DNA from: Amanita rubescens
Lineage: Eukaryota > Basidiomycota > Agaricomycetes > Agaricales > Amanitaceae
Assembly (NCBI GenBank): GCA_015039365.1
Contig: WION01000014.1
Location: forward strand, 310,001-374,000
Length of the DNA: 64,000 nt
Direction of reading: 5' to 3'
Part shown: one piece after another, positions 43,962 to 56,900 of the stretch
Layout of the letters: the number at the start of each line of letters is the position of its first letter
Numbering within the stretch: the first letter of the stretch is position 1
Notes under the pieces: model-generated
The model's database searches: none
Told to the model about the DNA's origin: nothing
What the model saw: the letters and a program-made list of their open reading frames with translations, nothing else
Position numbers and translations under genes: made by a program

Positions 43962-46015
43962 AGTCACGAAAATCAGATGTACCTCTGAAATCAAGTAAGC
44001 ATCAAAAATGGCGGTAGAGCCTTTTCCAATCGTTCCCGTGTCGTAGAGTTGAAAAAAGATCCTGGAGTACCCAAGTTACCGGATCTTAAAATGAAAGTGC
44101 GCGCTGCACAAAATGCCCATCCCGTGTGTATTATACGCCTTTTTTCTGGACAGCGGCCATATCATTTTTAGAATCCATACGCAGCTGGATGGTCAAGCAC
44201 CGATGCTTTGATGGCCTCTGAACCGACGTTGTCAACACTTGCTTCCTTTGCTGAGGAGAGCGCAAAGAATCAAGAAGTTAATGAACTTTCATCGTCCACA
44301 GGACCCTCCGTAAAAACCAAAGAACAACTTCGGCGACACCATCTAAGAACGTTGCATAAAGTAATAGACGAGAGCGATATCGTGGTCCTTGTGCTGGATG
44401 CGCGCGATCCTGAAGGTACTAGGAGTAGACTTGTGGAGGAAGAGGTGAGAAGGCGTGAAGCGGAAGGGAAGAAACTGGTATTTGTCTTGACGAAAATCGG
44501 TAACGTTATATTTGTCTTGTTGTCAGAAATGATGGCTTGACTGACGTGCTAAATAGATCTCGTCCCTCGTTCGAACGCTGAAGCATGGCTAAAATATTTG
44601 CGGCATACAACCCCAACTCTTCCATTCAAAGCTCCCCCATCCTCACAAAACCAACGCTCAAATATATCCTCAGCAACCGCTCCAGCTTTGATGAGATTAC
44701 TGAAGGCATACAAACCCAAGGCAGGTAGCGTCACTGTCGGCGTAGTCGGCTACCCGAACGTTGGCAAAAGCAGTTTGATTAATTGCCTCAAACGAAGCAA
44801 AGTAAGCATTCGCTTTACTCGCACGCGATGCATACTAAGTCTGAAATAGGTTTGTGCAGTTGCTGCTCAACCAGGTCACACGAAAGATATTCAGTCTGTA
44901 CAACTAGAACGGGGACTACGAATAGTAGATTCTCCAGGAGTTGTGTTTGATGACTACCTTGACCATGGGAAGGGCGACAAGAAGAGCAATGTATTGCTTA
45001 GGAATGTTGTAAAGGTTGAGGATGTAGAAGATCCTATCGCAGTAGGTGAGTGTCCACGCTGTCTAACGCCACCCTCAAGACTAAAATCCAGATAGTCGAA
45101 GAAATTTTACTGCGTACGCCTCGCGAAACAATACAGAAACTTTATAATGTTCTTGAATATACCTCAACGCTCGAGTTTTTGACCATGTTAGCTTTAACCA
45201 GCGGAAAGCTGTTAAAAGTAGGTTGCGAACATGCACGTATACGTAGTTGACTATTATTACAGGGAGGTACACCGGACGTGAATTCAGCTGCTAGACATGT
45301 CATAACAGACTGGAACCATCAAAAAATTCCGTATTACACAACACCTCCTGTTGTCCACCCGTCATCGATTCCATACGTTGGTATGATATTGCTCTCAGCA
45401 CTTCTCCCTTATCTTATTTTGTCAAGTCAACACCAACGGGAGCGCCGTCGTCGCGCCCGGCGCCGAGAACGTCGGGCAGGCGCAGATTGTATCTGGGTTC
45501 TCTAAGCCATTTACTCTAGAAGGTTTGTTCGGAGCAGCAGACGTAGGGGCGTTTGACGACCGGGCCGATGTCCAAATGAATGGTGATGAAGGCGATAACC
45601 AAGAACCTATGCAAGAAGACGGGTCCGTGATGCCATTTTTAAATGTTTATTCATGCTGACAAGTAGGTTTTGCGACTATAGGATAGAGATGATATCCGAT
45701 GACCTTGCACCCCACATACCGCGCAAGCGGTCGCATTCACCTTCGCCATCCACTGTCACCGCGGCGGATCAAAATCCAGATTCTTCCCACGCACCGAAAG
45801 CGAAGCGACAACGCAGATCAAAAGACATACCATCGTATGATGCGCCTCCCGATCAACACGTCCTGCAACAGATGGCACGGAGCAACCCTTTGAACCGCAG
45901 AGCGCTGAAGAAAGAAGTTAAACGTGCCAAGAAAGCACATCGAATGAATCCAACTGGCACGGGCCGCGGCATGGAGATTGACGACGAGGGGTTGCAGTTC
46001 ACGTTTATGGCTTAA
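43962..46015 (+). CDS. grn1: Circularly permuted nucleolar GTPase (Grn1/GNL3/nucleostemin type), 5' end not found
   Basis: Nine exons (43962-43994, 44047-44123, 44172-44499, 44557-44801, 44850-45045, 45096-45217, 45263-45380, 45427-45622, 45682-46015) stay in one frame for about 549 residues. The permuted motif order is clear: [11 protein letters not shown], then G4 VLTKIDLVP (Thr where NKxD has Asn), then G1 [17 protein letters not shown], then G3 IVDSPGVVF. The C-terminus is basic ([17 protein letters not shown]). These proteins act in 60S ribosome maturation and export. [19 protein letters not shown] is the end of the usual Lys-rich N-terminal region; the exon encoding its start is not visible upstream. 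Incomplete or with an undetected first exon. Confidence 0.85.
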
Positions 46016-46161
46016 TTCGGGGGTTACCTTAAGCTGAGAGTTTCTGTGGCTCTTGTCGTGTCCTGCGAAATAAAATCGAACCTCAGCAGCACCGTTTATA
46101 TCTAGATAAGGATGTGACACCGCACCCTGACGCTGTATGAGCATAATTCCATCTGGCATCC

Positions 46162-47611
46162 TCAACCCCGCTTCGCCTCTAGTCCGTGCCACAAAGCTAT
46201 ATAAAGTATGATGCCGACTCCAACCAACGTAATTTGAATTCCGTCATATACGAGCATCCCAACACGCACGCCACTTCCACCCCAGATTGCTCCCATCACT
46301 CTCCCAGCATACATGCTGCATTGCACCGTAAGTGAAATCCTATTGTTCCAAGACGATGGTAATTGCTTGCTTAGCAAACTGATTGGAATTGTGGTAACCA
46401 CGTTGAAACCTAGGGCAACAGCCCACCAGCAGACGAACATGCTCCCGTAATTCAACTTTCCTGTTTTCAATAAAGCAAGGAATATGCAGAGTGCCGAGAG
46501 ACCTAATCCAAAACCGAATGCGAGAGCGTTGCGGTCTCCGAAGCGACGGACCGCGAACATATTCATAACCAGGAATGGGAATGCAGCAGCACCCCCTAAC
46601 GCAATGAAGTACCCTGCATCGAGCGGCGACCAATGGAATTCGGCGGCGCCAAAGACTGGTATATTCGCCTCCCACGCGCCCAGGATGAAGAAAGCCGCCA
46701 TGGCCCACCAGCACATGCATATTATTACTCCCTTCTGCGTCGAACAGAGTATAAACGAAGGGTCAGTGCCAGGTTTCACGGTTTTATCCTCTACGGATTC
46801 ATTCGCCGTGGATTGGGTCGTTTCGGATGAGGGTGGTTGATTCTTGGGGACATCTTCGAACCAAAGCGTAACACAAATCCACATGATGCACCATATGCCT
46901 GCCATAATCCATCCCGGGCTTGTGAATCCATTGAAGATTGGGTTTTTGAGCCCAATCTTATACAGAAGGCCTCCAAAGATAGGACCCCCGCTTGTGCCTA
47001 AACCCTGGCCCACGACTAAAAAAGCCGCAAGGGTGGTTCTACGGCGTATGCCGACGATCCGCGGATCCGAACAGTATCGCTTGCAATACATCCAAAAGGC
47101 GAAAGCAAATCCATTGACTATGCGTCCGATGAGAAGAAGGTAAAGAAAGTGGGTGCTGAATGCCAGGGAATACAAGATGTGACCGGTGATGCAGGCGGCA
47201 CAGCTGAGGTGAAGTGCAAATTTGTAACAACCTGTTCATAGTGAGCTTTATTACGCAGGTCCTCGGTCAATGCTCGAGAAACTCACCTCTGTCATACCGC
47301 GTCATTGGGAGCAAAATTAATGCTGAGACTGCGGTGGGTATCCCGATCGTCAATCCAGAAAAGATTGAAGTTCCTCCAAGGTATTGAACGTAGTCATTGG
47401 AAGCAGGGATGATGATAAAGAACGAAAACTATGATACAAATGTCACCACAGATTTTCTTTCAATTATGGTAATGTTCACCTGTAGGAGGGTGCTGACGAT
47501 GATCACTATGGCAAGCGAACTGATTTTTGGAAGAGCAAATTCCGGGTCAGGAGAATCGACCACTCCTCTTGGCTTGTCTTCCTTGTTCGACCAGGACGCG
47601 CTGTGAAACAT
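46162..47611 (-). CDS. Major facilitator superfamily transporter
   Basis: Exons 47611-47480, 47428-47287 and 47231-46162 (51- and 55-bp introns) give 447 aa. Start MFHSASWSNKEDKPRG, then about 12 hydrophobic segments, with a hydrophilic central loop (ETTQSTANESVEDKT) typical of MFS carriers between the two halves. LLLIGRIVNGFAFAFW is the loop 4-5 region. It recalls fungal SPX-less relatives of the SPX/MFS carriers; the substrate is not readable. It converges with the GTPase gene (147 bp apart). Complete. Confidence 0.8.
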
Positions 47612-49196
47612 CAGGTCTCAGATGAATAGATGTCCTGCAGCTTGGGATTCTATGCGACTTTATGAAGCACGAGCACCGGCAAAACGGAGGACGGGCCGCC
47701 GAAGGTTTCATCAAGAATCGCAATAGCCCCCGATTGAAAGCGTGACAGCCGGTCATTAACCTGTAGAATTCAAGAGAAGTTTTACACTGATAGTCTGAAT
47801 CTGAAACGCTGACTACGGCCTTCAGAAATGCACCGTTCTTCTAAGTTACTTCCAATACAGATGACCGGTGAGCATAGCTCGGGTCCGAGTCCATGTTCGA
47901 CCACAGTGTCCCGCTGTCATGAATACAACAGATGCGATCGAAAAAGTATCCACTGACATGAAATATCATCAGCACTACCGTCGTCTCCGCTCACCTCGTT
48001 CTTTGAACCTCTCTCGACGCCGTAACTCACGGCCTAAGCCTTGTGTGCCATGCGGTCTTGGTAATGAACATACGTAAACTAGACATGCGCAGCGGTAAGT
48101 TCGAAAACGCCGACTCGAACGATATCAGATTGTGCCATGACATGTCAGATACTGTCTAGTTCCGCTCTGACATGCAAGACGCGACAAGGAGCTCTAACGA
48201 TGGCTGTTTTTGGCATCATGCTATCCGAGTCCGCAAAGCAATATCGAACGTAACATAGCAACTTTGCCAAATTCCAAAGACAGGGCACCTTGAACCTCGA
48301 GAGTGATGTTTTCAAGTGCTGTGAACGATGAATCGCATTAACGTTGGCCTGCAGTCGGCGCGGGGCATAATCGCCGTATATAGGTACATTTTTCTAAAAT
48401 ATAGTTCAGGTCCTGCTGTGCCTTTGGTGCACGTACGTACGTCGCTTCGGTCCAATCTTCTTAATCGTCCATTAAGCTTTAAGAGCTGCAATGGAAGTGC
48501 CGAGTTACGGTATGTTGATCAGGTTCAGCGTAATTGGACTCTTTGTTGCCCCGTCTAGATTAAATCTGGACCTCAAAATACCTTTGGCCTGCATTTCCCT
48601 TCTTTGTCATCTCCGCTGCGCGGTATTCCATTTTGTTTGACCTCGGGTCAGCCTCCCAGTCTATCCCCGCTTCCCCTCTTCCCTACCGTGCTTAGCGGCA
48701 TGAAGGTTATCTCCAAATAGGCTATTTCCCTCGTCGCCATATTTCAATCGTTCACAATATAGTCGACCGGTTTTCTATGACGTTGGCGGTTGCGAGCCTG
48801 TGACGCGTTTGAGCGACACCGACATCGGAAAATGCCAAATCAAATATTAGAAATAATCAGATCTAAGGTACATAAACCCTTGTGGGTTCTCGAAACATCT
48901 GTTAGAATGAAAATCGCGTAGGATCCCTCAAGGACTGGTAGCGCCTATTACGCAAGGGTAAAAATGACATTGAGGGTCGCAAAACAGGGGTATACGTAGT
49001 GGGCACGTGTACCGTGAATTGAGCCATCGCAAAAGTTGATATGATTCCCGACAATTACGGAGAGTCACAGGGCCGATAAACGTCCATGTCTACCTCTTTC
49101 CACAAGCCGCCGCCACGTCGCTATCGTCTGGGTGGTCTTCGTAACGACACTGCTGTCTAGTGGGCGTCACGTTCGACGGGCAGAGAACTACATCCA
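47612..49196. other. No gene seen
   Basis: About 1.6 kb; short frames only. Contains the MFS promoter and probably decayed sequence. No recognisable element. Confidence 0.4.
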
Positions 49197-49511
49197 GTGA
49201 TGAACCGTCCTACTGTTAAGAAGGCCATATTCAACAAAGTAATAGCCTCAGCTCGTATAAATTTCAGACAAGTTGGAGAAGTCGCTGGTGTTCACTGGAT
49301 GCTTGTCACTCAAAGTGCGCCATTCAACGGATATAAGGACATGGATCCATCTGAAATTCCGCAGTTTGAAGCGGGCGAGAAGGATGCGTTTGCACAAAAG
49401 TTGCTTGAAGAGGCGGGTACGTCGAATCATTATTAGTAATTGTTCGCATTCAAATGATCATCGGACATGTTAGGCATCAAGGAATACGAGTTTGCAACTG
49501 TCCTTGACTGA
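49197..49511 (+). CDS. Small hypothetical protein, two exons
   Basis: Exons 49197-49416 and 49474-49511 (57-bp GTACGT..TAG intron) give 85 aa: MMNRPTVKKAIFNKVIASAR at the start, GVHWMLVTQSAPFNGYKDMD in the middle, ending EYEFATVLD. The intron joins a protein-like C-terminus in frame, which supports a real gene or a surviving exon pair of one. Family not recognised. It may lack upstream exons. Confidence 0.45.
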
Positions 49512-49804
49512 ACTTAGAGTATAATGTAATGGCTTTATTAATTCGCAGGGGCAGTCACGGCAGGGCCAGGGAATGCACATACAGTACTTGAAGCGACCGA
49601 TGTATCATGACGACCAGTAGCTACCGTGACACTCGTGGATAAATCAGCACTGTCTGAAGCCTGACATAACCGGCCAACTTTCAGTACTCAGTGGTGGTTA
49701 CTTGTAATTTTCGCTGCAAAGGCACAGAAAATCGAATTTAGTTAGAATTACTGTTTGCTGCTGTACTGATGCTATATATGAGAACCGCCGTGCTTCAATC
49801 CGCG

Positions 49805-51062
49805 CTAAAAAACTGTATAGCTTCATCCAATATTGGATAATCGTTGTACGACGTCTGATATCGTAAGCCGCTCTGCGGGATCCTTCACCCAGCAAAGCTC
49901 CAAAATACCCCATATCTTCTCGTGCAGTACGGATAGTTGATAATCTTCCCTTATTGGTCGTAAACCTTCAGGAACTCTGAATGTGATTCTAAACTCGTTT
50001 CGTATCTTTGGATAGGGTTGCTCTCCAGACAAAATCTATGGTAATGTTTTCGGAACACAGGTATACTTATCACCTGAAACAAACTTACCTCGACACTAAG
50101 CATAGAAAACGCGTACACGTCGGTCGCTTTGGTTAGAAACCGAACATGACGCTCAACATAGTCGCTATCGTCTAATTCCTCCATGTCTCGCACAATGAGT
50201 TCTGGGGCCATATATCGCAGGGATCCAGCAGGATTGGTCGTCGTATGACCCTGGTGATTAATGATTCTGGAACGCCCAAAATCACATAGCAAGGGTCTGC
50301 CGTCATCTGCAATTAAAACGTTTGACTACAAGACTAGTCACGAAAACCACAGCAACTGGAGACAGAATAACGTACACCTTTGATGTCCCCGTGTATCAGA
50401 CCTTCCTCGTGGAGATACTCTATGCCTTTCGCTACACCAAGGATCTAAATAAAAAATTAATACGTGGTAGGTAAACTGAGGAAGAGTTGATACTAGATCC
50501 AGACGGTCTGTTTGCGGATTGTCGTCGAGGTAAGTTGCTACGGGACCCTTTTCACAGTATGGCGATACCAGACCAAAAAATGAACCCATGTTGTGAACTA
50601 CGCCAAAAAATTCAAGCACATTCGGATGTTTTAGTTTGTGCCACAACAATGCTTCACGGTTCAGACGCTGCGCGCAAGTCAATAAGTTGAGATGACACAT
50701 AAATAAGAGACAGTCACTTTGAATACGGCTTCCTTGTTACTCTCAGTCGGGCTCAATCCCCTGATTACCTTAATCGCAACCTTACAAGGCATTCAATACA
50801 TGTCGGCTAGTTTCAAGCTAAAAAAACTCACATCTCGTGGCAGTCCTGACTCATCACGATATATTCCCTTGTATACCTCTGAAAAACCACCATAGGCGAA
50901 GTATAGATCAGTGATTTTTCTGACGCGACCTGTCAGATCCTGGTGATGGAGTTAGGCTGCAGATCTGGAGTAAGCAGTGAGTGGTAAAGGGATACCTTGG
51001 GTTCATTTTCGCCTGACATGGGTGATTAAGGATAAGGATGGCGAATATACTCGTGGCAAACG
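49805..51062 (-). repeat. Right arm of the 1.2-kb inverted repeat
   Basis: Reverse-complement partner of 42168-43371, containing the intact kinase gene. About 50 bp longer because the left arm has deletions. Confidence 0.8.
49823..51019 (-). CDS. TKL-type protein kinase, 295 aa
   Basis: Seven exons (51019-50996, 50939-50832, 50780-50718, 50667-50494, 50444-50376, 50325-50089, 50035-49823) join in frame. The protein is little more than a kinase domain: MSGENEPK, DLTGRVRKITDLYFA, Gly-loop YGGFSEVYKG, VAIKV lysine, LKHPNVLEFFG, LIHGDIKG (HGD loop), LCDFGRSRII, LRYMAPELI, DVYAFSMLSVE, ending VQRLSNIG. All catalytic residues are present. This expanded kinase group is common in agaricomycetes; targets are unknown. 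Its dead inverted twin lies at 42168-43371, so this copy is the functional or source gene. Confidence 0.88.
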
Positions 51063-51396
51063 CATTGCTGTGAGGGCGTCAAGCACGACGCGCTTGTAAT
51101 CTCGTGACATCATCGTTGCTGCGGAAAGTGCCGAGTGCCGTATCGGAGTTTAAATGTGAGGCGATACCGCAGGATCCTGATAAAGAAACACACCTCTGAC
51201 CGACTGCCAGTGCGTGCTCGTCTTGCGCTCGTTCAGTGTTCTCAGGTTCTGTCCTTTGATGATGTTGGATGACGAGGTCGAATATATCGGAACCCGCGTC
51301 GCCCAGAAGGCCCCGTCGGTGTCTGACTCATTTGCTCCCCACCCCGTTACGGGTGAACGAGGCTACTCTTACATGCTGTTCCGCGCCTAAACTGAC
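51063..51396. other. Intergenic space
   Basis: About 330 bp between divergent genes (kinase on minus, FHA protein on plus); probable shared promoter space. Nothing else seen. Confidence 0.4.
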
Positions 51397-53624
51397 ATGT
51401 CTCTAGGGTTAACAATCCACGTTGAGAAGAGCGGTCCTGCTGCCGCATACACAATGCTATTTCATAAAGCCGACTCCAGTGTCATTCAAATTGGCCGCCG
51501 TCCTGGTACTGACAACGACGCTCATGAGTACGACTCAGGCAAGGCTATGTTCAGATGTCCAGTAGTTAGTCGCAAGCATGCAAAGATTACTTTCACAGAT
51601 GCTGGATCTGTATGCATTTACTTACCTCGGCCTCCATATATGCTGATTCTATTCGGCCCTGGTCAGGTCTATCTTTTCGATCTCGGGTCTCACCACGGGA
51701 CTCACGTTCGGAAACCTGAAGAGGTGTTCTCTAGGATACTCAAACCAGAATCTCCTTGCTTATTATCCGGTGGCGAGTTTGTCACGCTCGGCAAGTCTGT
51801 GGGCAGAGGGGATGACTTGGTGCGGCCCGTCGTCTTTAGGGTCGAAATCCACCACGTTCAGCCGAGCCCCTCAAATAAGCTAATTGATCTCACGAGGTCA
51901 GCAAGTTCCGAGAGGCAACTCTCACCCACGGCAAAGCTCAATCCACTCAAGTCATCTGGCCGCTACGGATTGAACGACACCTCATCTTCTTCCTCTGATG
52001 ATATGTCTTCCTCATACATGAACGACAACTTTTCCGACATTGAGGATAATCCTGAAACGCCTCCTGAAGACAGATGCGCATCGCTCCTTGACTCAACGCA
52101 CTCGTCCTCTCATATTGGACATGCGCTCGAAGTTTTGAGAGGTCTTGTTCCTCCCGTTCATCCTCCTGTGTCACAACGATCTCAGTCTACGTCTCGCGAA
52201 CACTCTCCGTTGTTCGTATTTCCGCCCATAGATATGCCTGCATGGTACTCATCTACTCACCGTCCCCGTCTTCCTACCAGCCCTCCCTTTGATCTTCCAC
52301 CTCTCATACAATCCTCCGACAAGGCATCAGACATTTCTGACTGGAATAAGCTGTACGCGGATGGCCTCGATGAAGTCAACAAATCAAGGTCAAATTCGCC
52401 TATGGACCTTGCTAGCCCGTCTCCAGATCCCTCTGATTTCAACCACGTGTCTACCTCGGAGCCGAATGTCGTCGGTGCTTGGCCAAATTCTCCAAGAGCC
52501 TCTTCTGCTCCATCCGTCAGTTCTCTGTATGTTGAATGTGGGACAATAACTCCCTTAGTGGATGAGGCGAGGAACGCGCCAATCCAGATGCCACGCGAGG
52601 AGTCCTTGATCATTGCGCCCCAGAAACCTGCAGATGACTCGAACATGGACTATCGCACTTGTCCTCTGCAGGAACTTTTTACAGTATGCGAGACAGAAGT
52701 GACTACTCTAAAAGCGTCTTTGAATGATCTCAAGGTCTCTCCATCTTATTTATACATGATTCGGATAACTCATTGATGGCATGACAGTCGGATGTGTCGA
52801 ATTTGCAATTGCGTCAAGACGAGACCAAGTTGCACGTTAGCACTGAAGTCGGTGGTTTAGCAGGCAATCTAACGGACTTGGAGAACCGATTCAAGAACCT
52901 GGAAACCAGAGTTATTGACTCGGAGCAAACCTCTGGCGTAAATTCCATGAATGTTCAAACGGATATACTGGAATTGCAGTTCGGGTTGTCCAAGCTACAG
53001 GATGACTTTAAATCTTTTATGGAAGTAGCTGAAGTTCAGCGCAAAGAAGTGGAATCGCTCGGTGATAGGCAAGATGTCACAGACAGCATAAACACACTTC
53101 GTCAACTCGTTGCGGGTAGCGTATCATATGTCTCCTATATCTGCACTTCTGACACTCGACAGAAATGAAAACGTTATGCGACAAGACACATCAACGAGTG
53201 ACCACTGAACTTGACAGTGTCAAAGCTGCTCACCTGAAGGCCATGGTGAGCATCCAAGAATTGGAGGCTAGATCGGCCCAGAGCCTGGTACGTCAGATAT
53301 CCGTTTTTTTTTGCTCTAGATTCATTAAGTTTCTGAATGACGTTTCTGTAGTCACAGAATCCTGCTCCCAAATTGTTGAAGCGTAAACGAGACGATGGGG
53401 ACGATAATGGGGAGGGTAGCCAGGAAAATATATGTGACCAAGCCATCACAACTCAAACCGTGGCCGATACTGCTAGCGCCGGTAGCACGACTCGGCTAGG
53501 TGCAGATGGAATTGCCGTTCCCGTCCGTAAGCGCAAGAGGGGCATCGCGTCCAAGCTTTTCCGCACAGCGACGGCCGTGACACTCGGTGCAATCGTTACC
53601 TGGTCTGCTTTGGCATACAGCTAA
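51397..53624 (+). CDS. Tail-anchored FHA-domain coiled-coil protein (SLMAP/Far10-like)
   Basis: Five exons (51397-51609, 51667-52734, 52788-53115, 53163-53287, 53352-53624) give 668 aa. The first intron, 57 bp, is in frame and could be misread as coding. FHA domain, residues about 25-125: VIQIGRRPG, VVSRKHAKI, FDLGSHHGTHV. A Ser/Pro-rich linker follows, then coiled coils at about 420-575, a nuclear-type basic cluster (LLKRKRDD, VRKRKRG), and a single hydrophobic C-terminal anchor (TAVTLGAIVTWSALAYS). FHA + coiled coil + C-terminal membrane anchor is the architecture of SLMAP and yeast Far9/Far10, STRIPAK subunits at the nuclear envelope/ER. The assignment is by architecture. Confidence 0.8.
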
Positions 53625-53931
53625 ACCGCTGCTATAACCGTCCATGGATCGACTAAACCATTTTGCCTCGAAGGGCTTTTTGTAAAGTATGTGTGTGTGT
53701 ATCATCATTTCATGTGTAGTTGGGAGGACTGTATCGTAAATTAAACAGCTAGCGCTGTATGTTGTATGTACAATGCGCAGTGACAACATAAATGTATGCT
53801 CATCTCAATTCAATGATCCTTGGTTTGATGAAGCAGAGACGAACCCGATATTACAATATAACTCGAACTTTAAGTGTACAGATGGTAAAAAGAAAAAGCT
53901 AATTTATGCAGTGCAATTGCAAGCGTCATTA

Positions 53932-56900
53932 TCATGATCCTCCAACATATTTCTTTTTCACGTCTTTCGTTAGTGCACGTAGCATGGCAACAGTAATGCG
54001 TGGTTGGTCCCCGTGAGCTAGAGATATCGTGCTCACGCTGGGGGAAGGGGAAGGACGCCCGTTGAGTAGTGGGCTGGGCGGTACAGTCTCTGCGTCGCCC
54101 AGAACAAAAGAGTCTACGGATAACCGACGGCGTTTGGCAATAACACTGACATCTCGTCAGCTTTCACATGTACAAGTCCAAGCAAAAAAAAACCCACCTG
54201 ATCGACTCTTCTGTCTCTTCTGAGAGGCCGCGCCGCTTGGGTGACCGCCGTAAGCGTTTGTTCAGTGCATAACTGAGAGAAGTTTGATGCGATTGGATGG
54301 ATTTTTTTAGGTTGTCTAGCGAGGCGGCTATATCGGCTCGCATAACAATGTATTTTGTTGAGAAATTCGCTCCAGTACGGTTCCCAGTGAGGTGGATGAC
54401 GATATCCAAGATATACCTGAGAAAGCTACGGGCGGGGAATTCTGTGAAATAGTCATAAGTTGTCTGAAAAGCAGAGTTTGAGTGGATCAGACTCCTCACC
54501 TTGGCCGGTCTCCCGATGACAGTGCAACTCTTGAGTGACCCCTTCCATGAATTGGTCCCCGGGGAGTTCAGAAAGCCACGTATAAGCACTTTCGTAGGCG
54601 GCGCTGAGATGCACCATAAGCCAACATTACCTATTAGACGAAAATGCAATGCTTACTCGCTATAATCGATAGCACTAAAGTCAAAGTCTGGCAACGTTTC
54701 GGACGGCGCTAGGTTCAACAGTGTCGCCACAGACGCCATTAAGCCATTGAGAATTTGGATAGTAACCTTGGCCACTTGGCTATATATCGTCCAATCAACT
54801 ATAAGAGATATATATGAGTCAAAACAGCCTTTATGTCAAACAAGATACTCACATTCGCCGTTAATGACTGAGTTTTCCAACCATTCCGAAGCAAACGAGT
54901 CAAGGACCGACTCGAACCGTTTGAAGAGGTCCTGAACGGTCAGCGATTCGACCAATTTGCCGGCCGTATCCAACTTGAGGTTGCAAAGAGCTTCTTTAAA
55001 CTTGACATCCAAATTTTTTGCCTCAGACGTCACAGGGAAAATGCGTGCATCGCCGATGACCGAGTCGTCGACGAGCTTCTGAACCTATTCAAAGCTGTCA
55101 GAGAGAATGTAGAAGAATGTGCCAAAACGAATCCTAACCATTTCCGAGAAGTCGGAGTTGCCAAAAGAGTCTTCAGTGTCACCCCAGCGAATAAGCAACA
55201 ATGAGGGTATATAGTGTCTTCTACTGGGTAGCGCCTTGATAATGTCGCGAAGTCGGGCATAATCATCAAGTATATGGTATTTTCTGAGGAGTAGAAGACG
55301 ATGAGCTTCTGGGATGCGTCACAATAAGCGAGAATCTGACCTTTCGATATCATCTTTGACGTTTTGGATGGGCGTGCATTCAAAAATAATAACGCCCGGA
55401 AATCCTTTCGACCTATCGCGACTCTGAGTTACAGGTATCGAAAAAATACTCTCCGATACCCAGCACCCAGAGTCTGGTACATCGAATTTGCGCTCCATCC
55501 AAATAGCAGTTGCATCACTATCTGGGTTGGTAGACAGCCATATCTGCCACGATGATGGCATTGTTCCTGGCTTGTCTCGAACATGAGACTTCATAGCTTG
55601 AAGGAAGGAGCCTCGCGCCCAACGATGTGCGTGTGCTTCATGGTTCTAGAAGGTAGCAATAGCAGGAAGGACATTGAGCCAATGAGTGGAACCGATTTGA
55701 GCGGAAGAATCTGCACCTCTTTCAAACGCTGCGCTAGATCTTCGTCCGTCCGCGGCGGTTGGTACTCTGTTGATATGCGCCTTCGTATCCTCTTTTTAGG
55801 AGACATGTCGGACGCAATGGTTGATGCAATAGATATCCTTCGTTTCTTCTCTGCCACTTCAGCTCGAGCTTGCCGCTGTCCTCGAACCTTTCGTCGATAA
55901 GAGTCACTTTGACGACAGGCTTCCAACCAAGCAGCGTGCGTAATTGCCCGCTGCTTCCATATTTCAAAGTAGTACTTGACAAGATAGCCTTTCTGGGCAA
56001 AGCCGAGAGCCCGGGCGCGCATCTCTTCGGGTGTAGGAGCTTGCACCGTACTTTCAACTTCTTTACCTTTCCCTTTTCCGTTGACAGTCACGCTAGTCCG
56101 ACGCTGAGCCTTGTGTTCAGTAGCAGGTTTTGATGGAGAAGGGACAGGCGAAAAGTTTTGTACGAGGCCGAGGCCTGATGTAGAGAGGGGAAGGGGGCTT
56201 AGGATATCGTTGGCAGAATAAGATAAACTTAGATTAGGTTTAACAAGACTGGAAACGCCATTAACTTGAGGAGCGGCAGTTGTGGGAGTGCTCGGCAGCG
56301 CGATCGTTTGCATCTTGGCCAAAGGTGGTGGTTGCACTGCTGAGGATGGGACGTTAGTAGCATTAATGATTGCGGTGTTGATTTTAGGAAGTGTTAATGA
56401 AGGACGACGAGTTGAGGAGATTGATAGCTGCCGAACAATGGGCTTTACTGGATGTGATTCCGTCACAGCAGGTTTCGGTACGTCACCAGCCGTAGGTGGA
56501 ATAAAGGAAGGTCCCGATACTGAGGGACGTGCACCCTGGGATAGCGTTGTGGGAGCCGACGTTGAGGGTACAAAAGCTGTTGCGGTTGTGTTTAACACGG
56601 GTCGAGGTAGCGGTATTGGTTTTATTCCTATTGGCTCTGAGCTAGTGCTAGGTTGCGTCGGCGGTTGCATCGCGCCTTCGACAACATCATTATGTGACTT
56701 CATGAATTCCAGGGGCGTCGCCTGTTGCCGTTTCAACACAACCAAAACTAATAACATGTTGGGACTCACCGCAACAGGAGCCTTCTTTACTCCACCAAAA
56801 ACGGGGGCAAATGCAGAGGCAGTTCGGGTCGTCCGAGGCGTAGTTGCCGCTCCAAACGCGGCACCGCCGAAAATGTTTGTGGTTCCGAACGTAGCCTCTG

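Noticed and set aside
43838..43990. Protein-like minus reading ([20 protein letters not shown])
   Set aside because: Only about 50 codons, no exon partner, and it overlaps the first GTPase exon, which is supported by splice phase.
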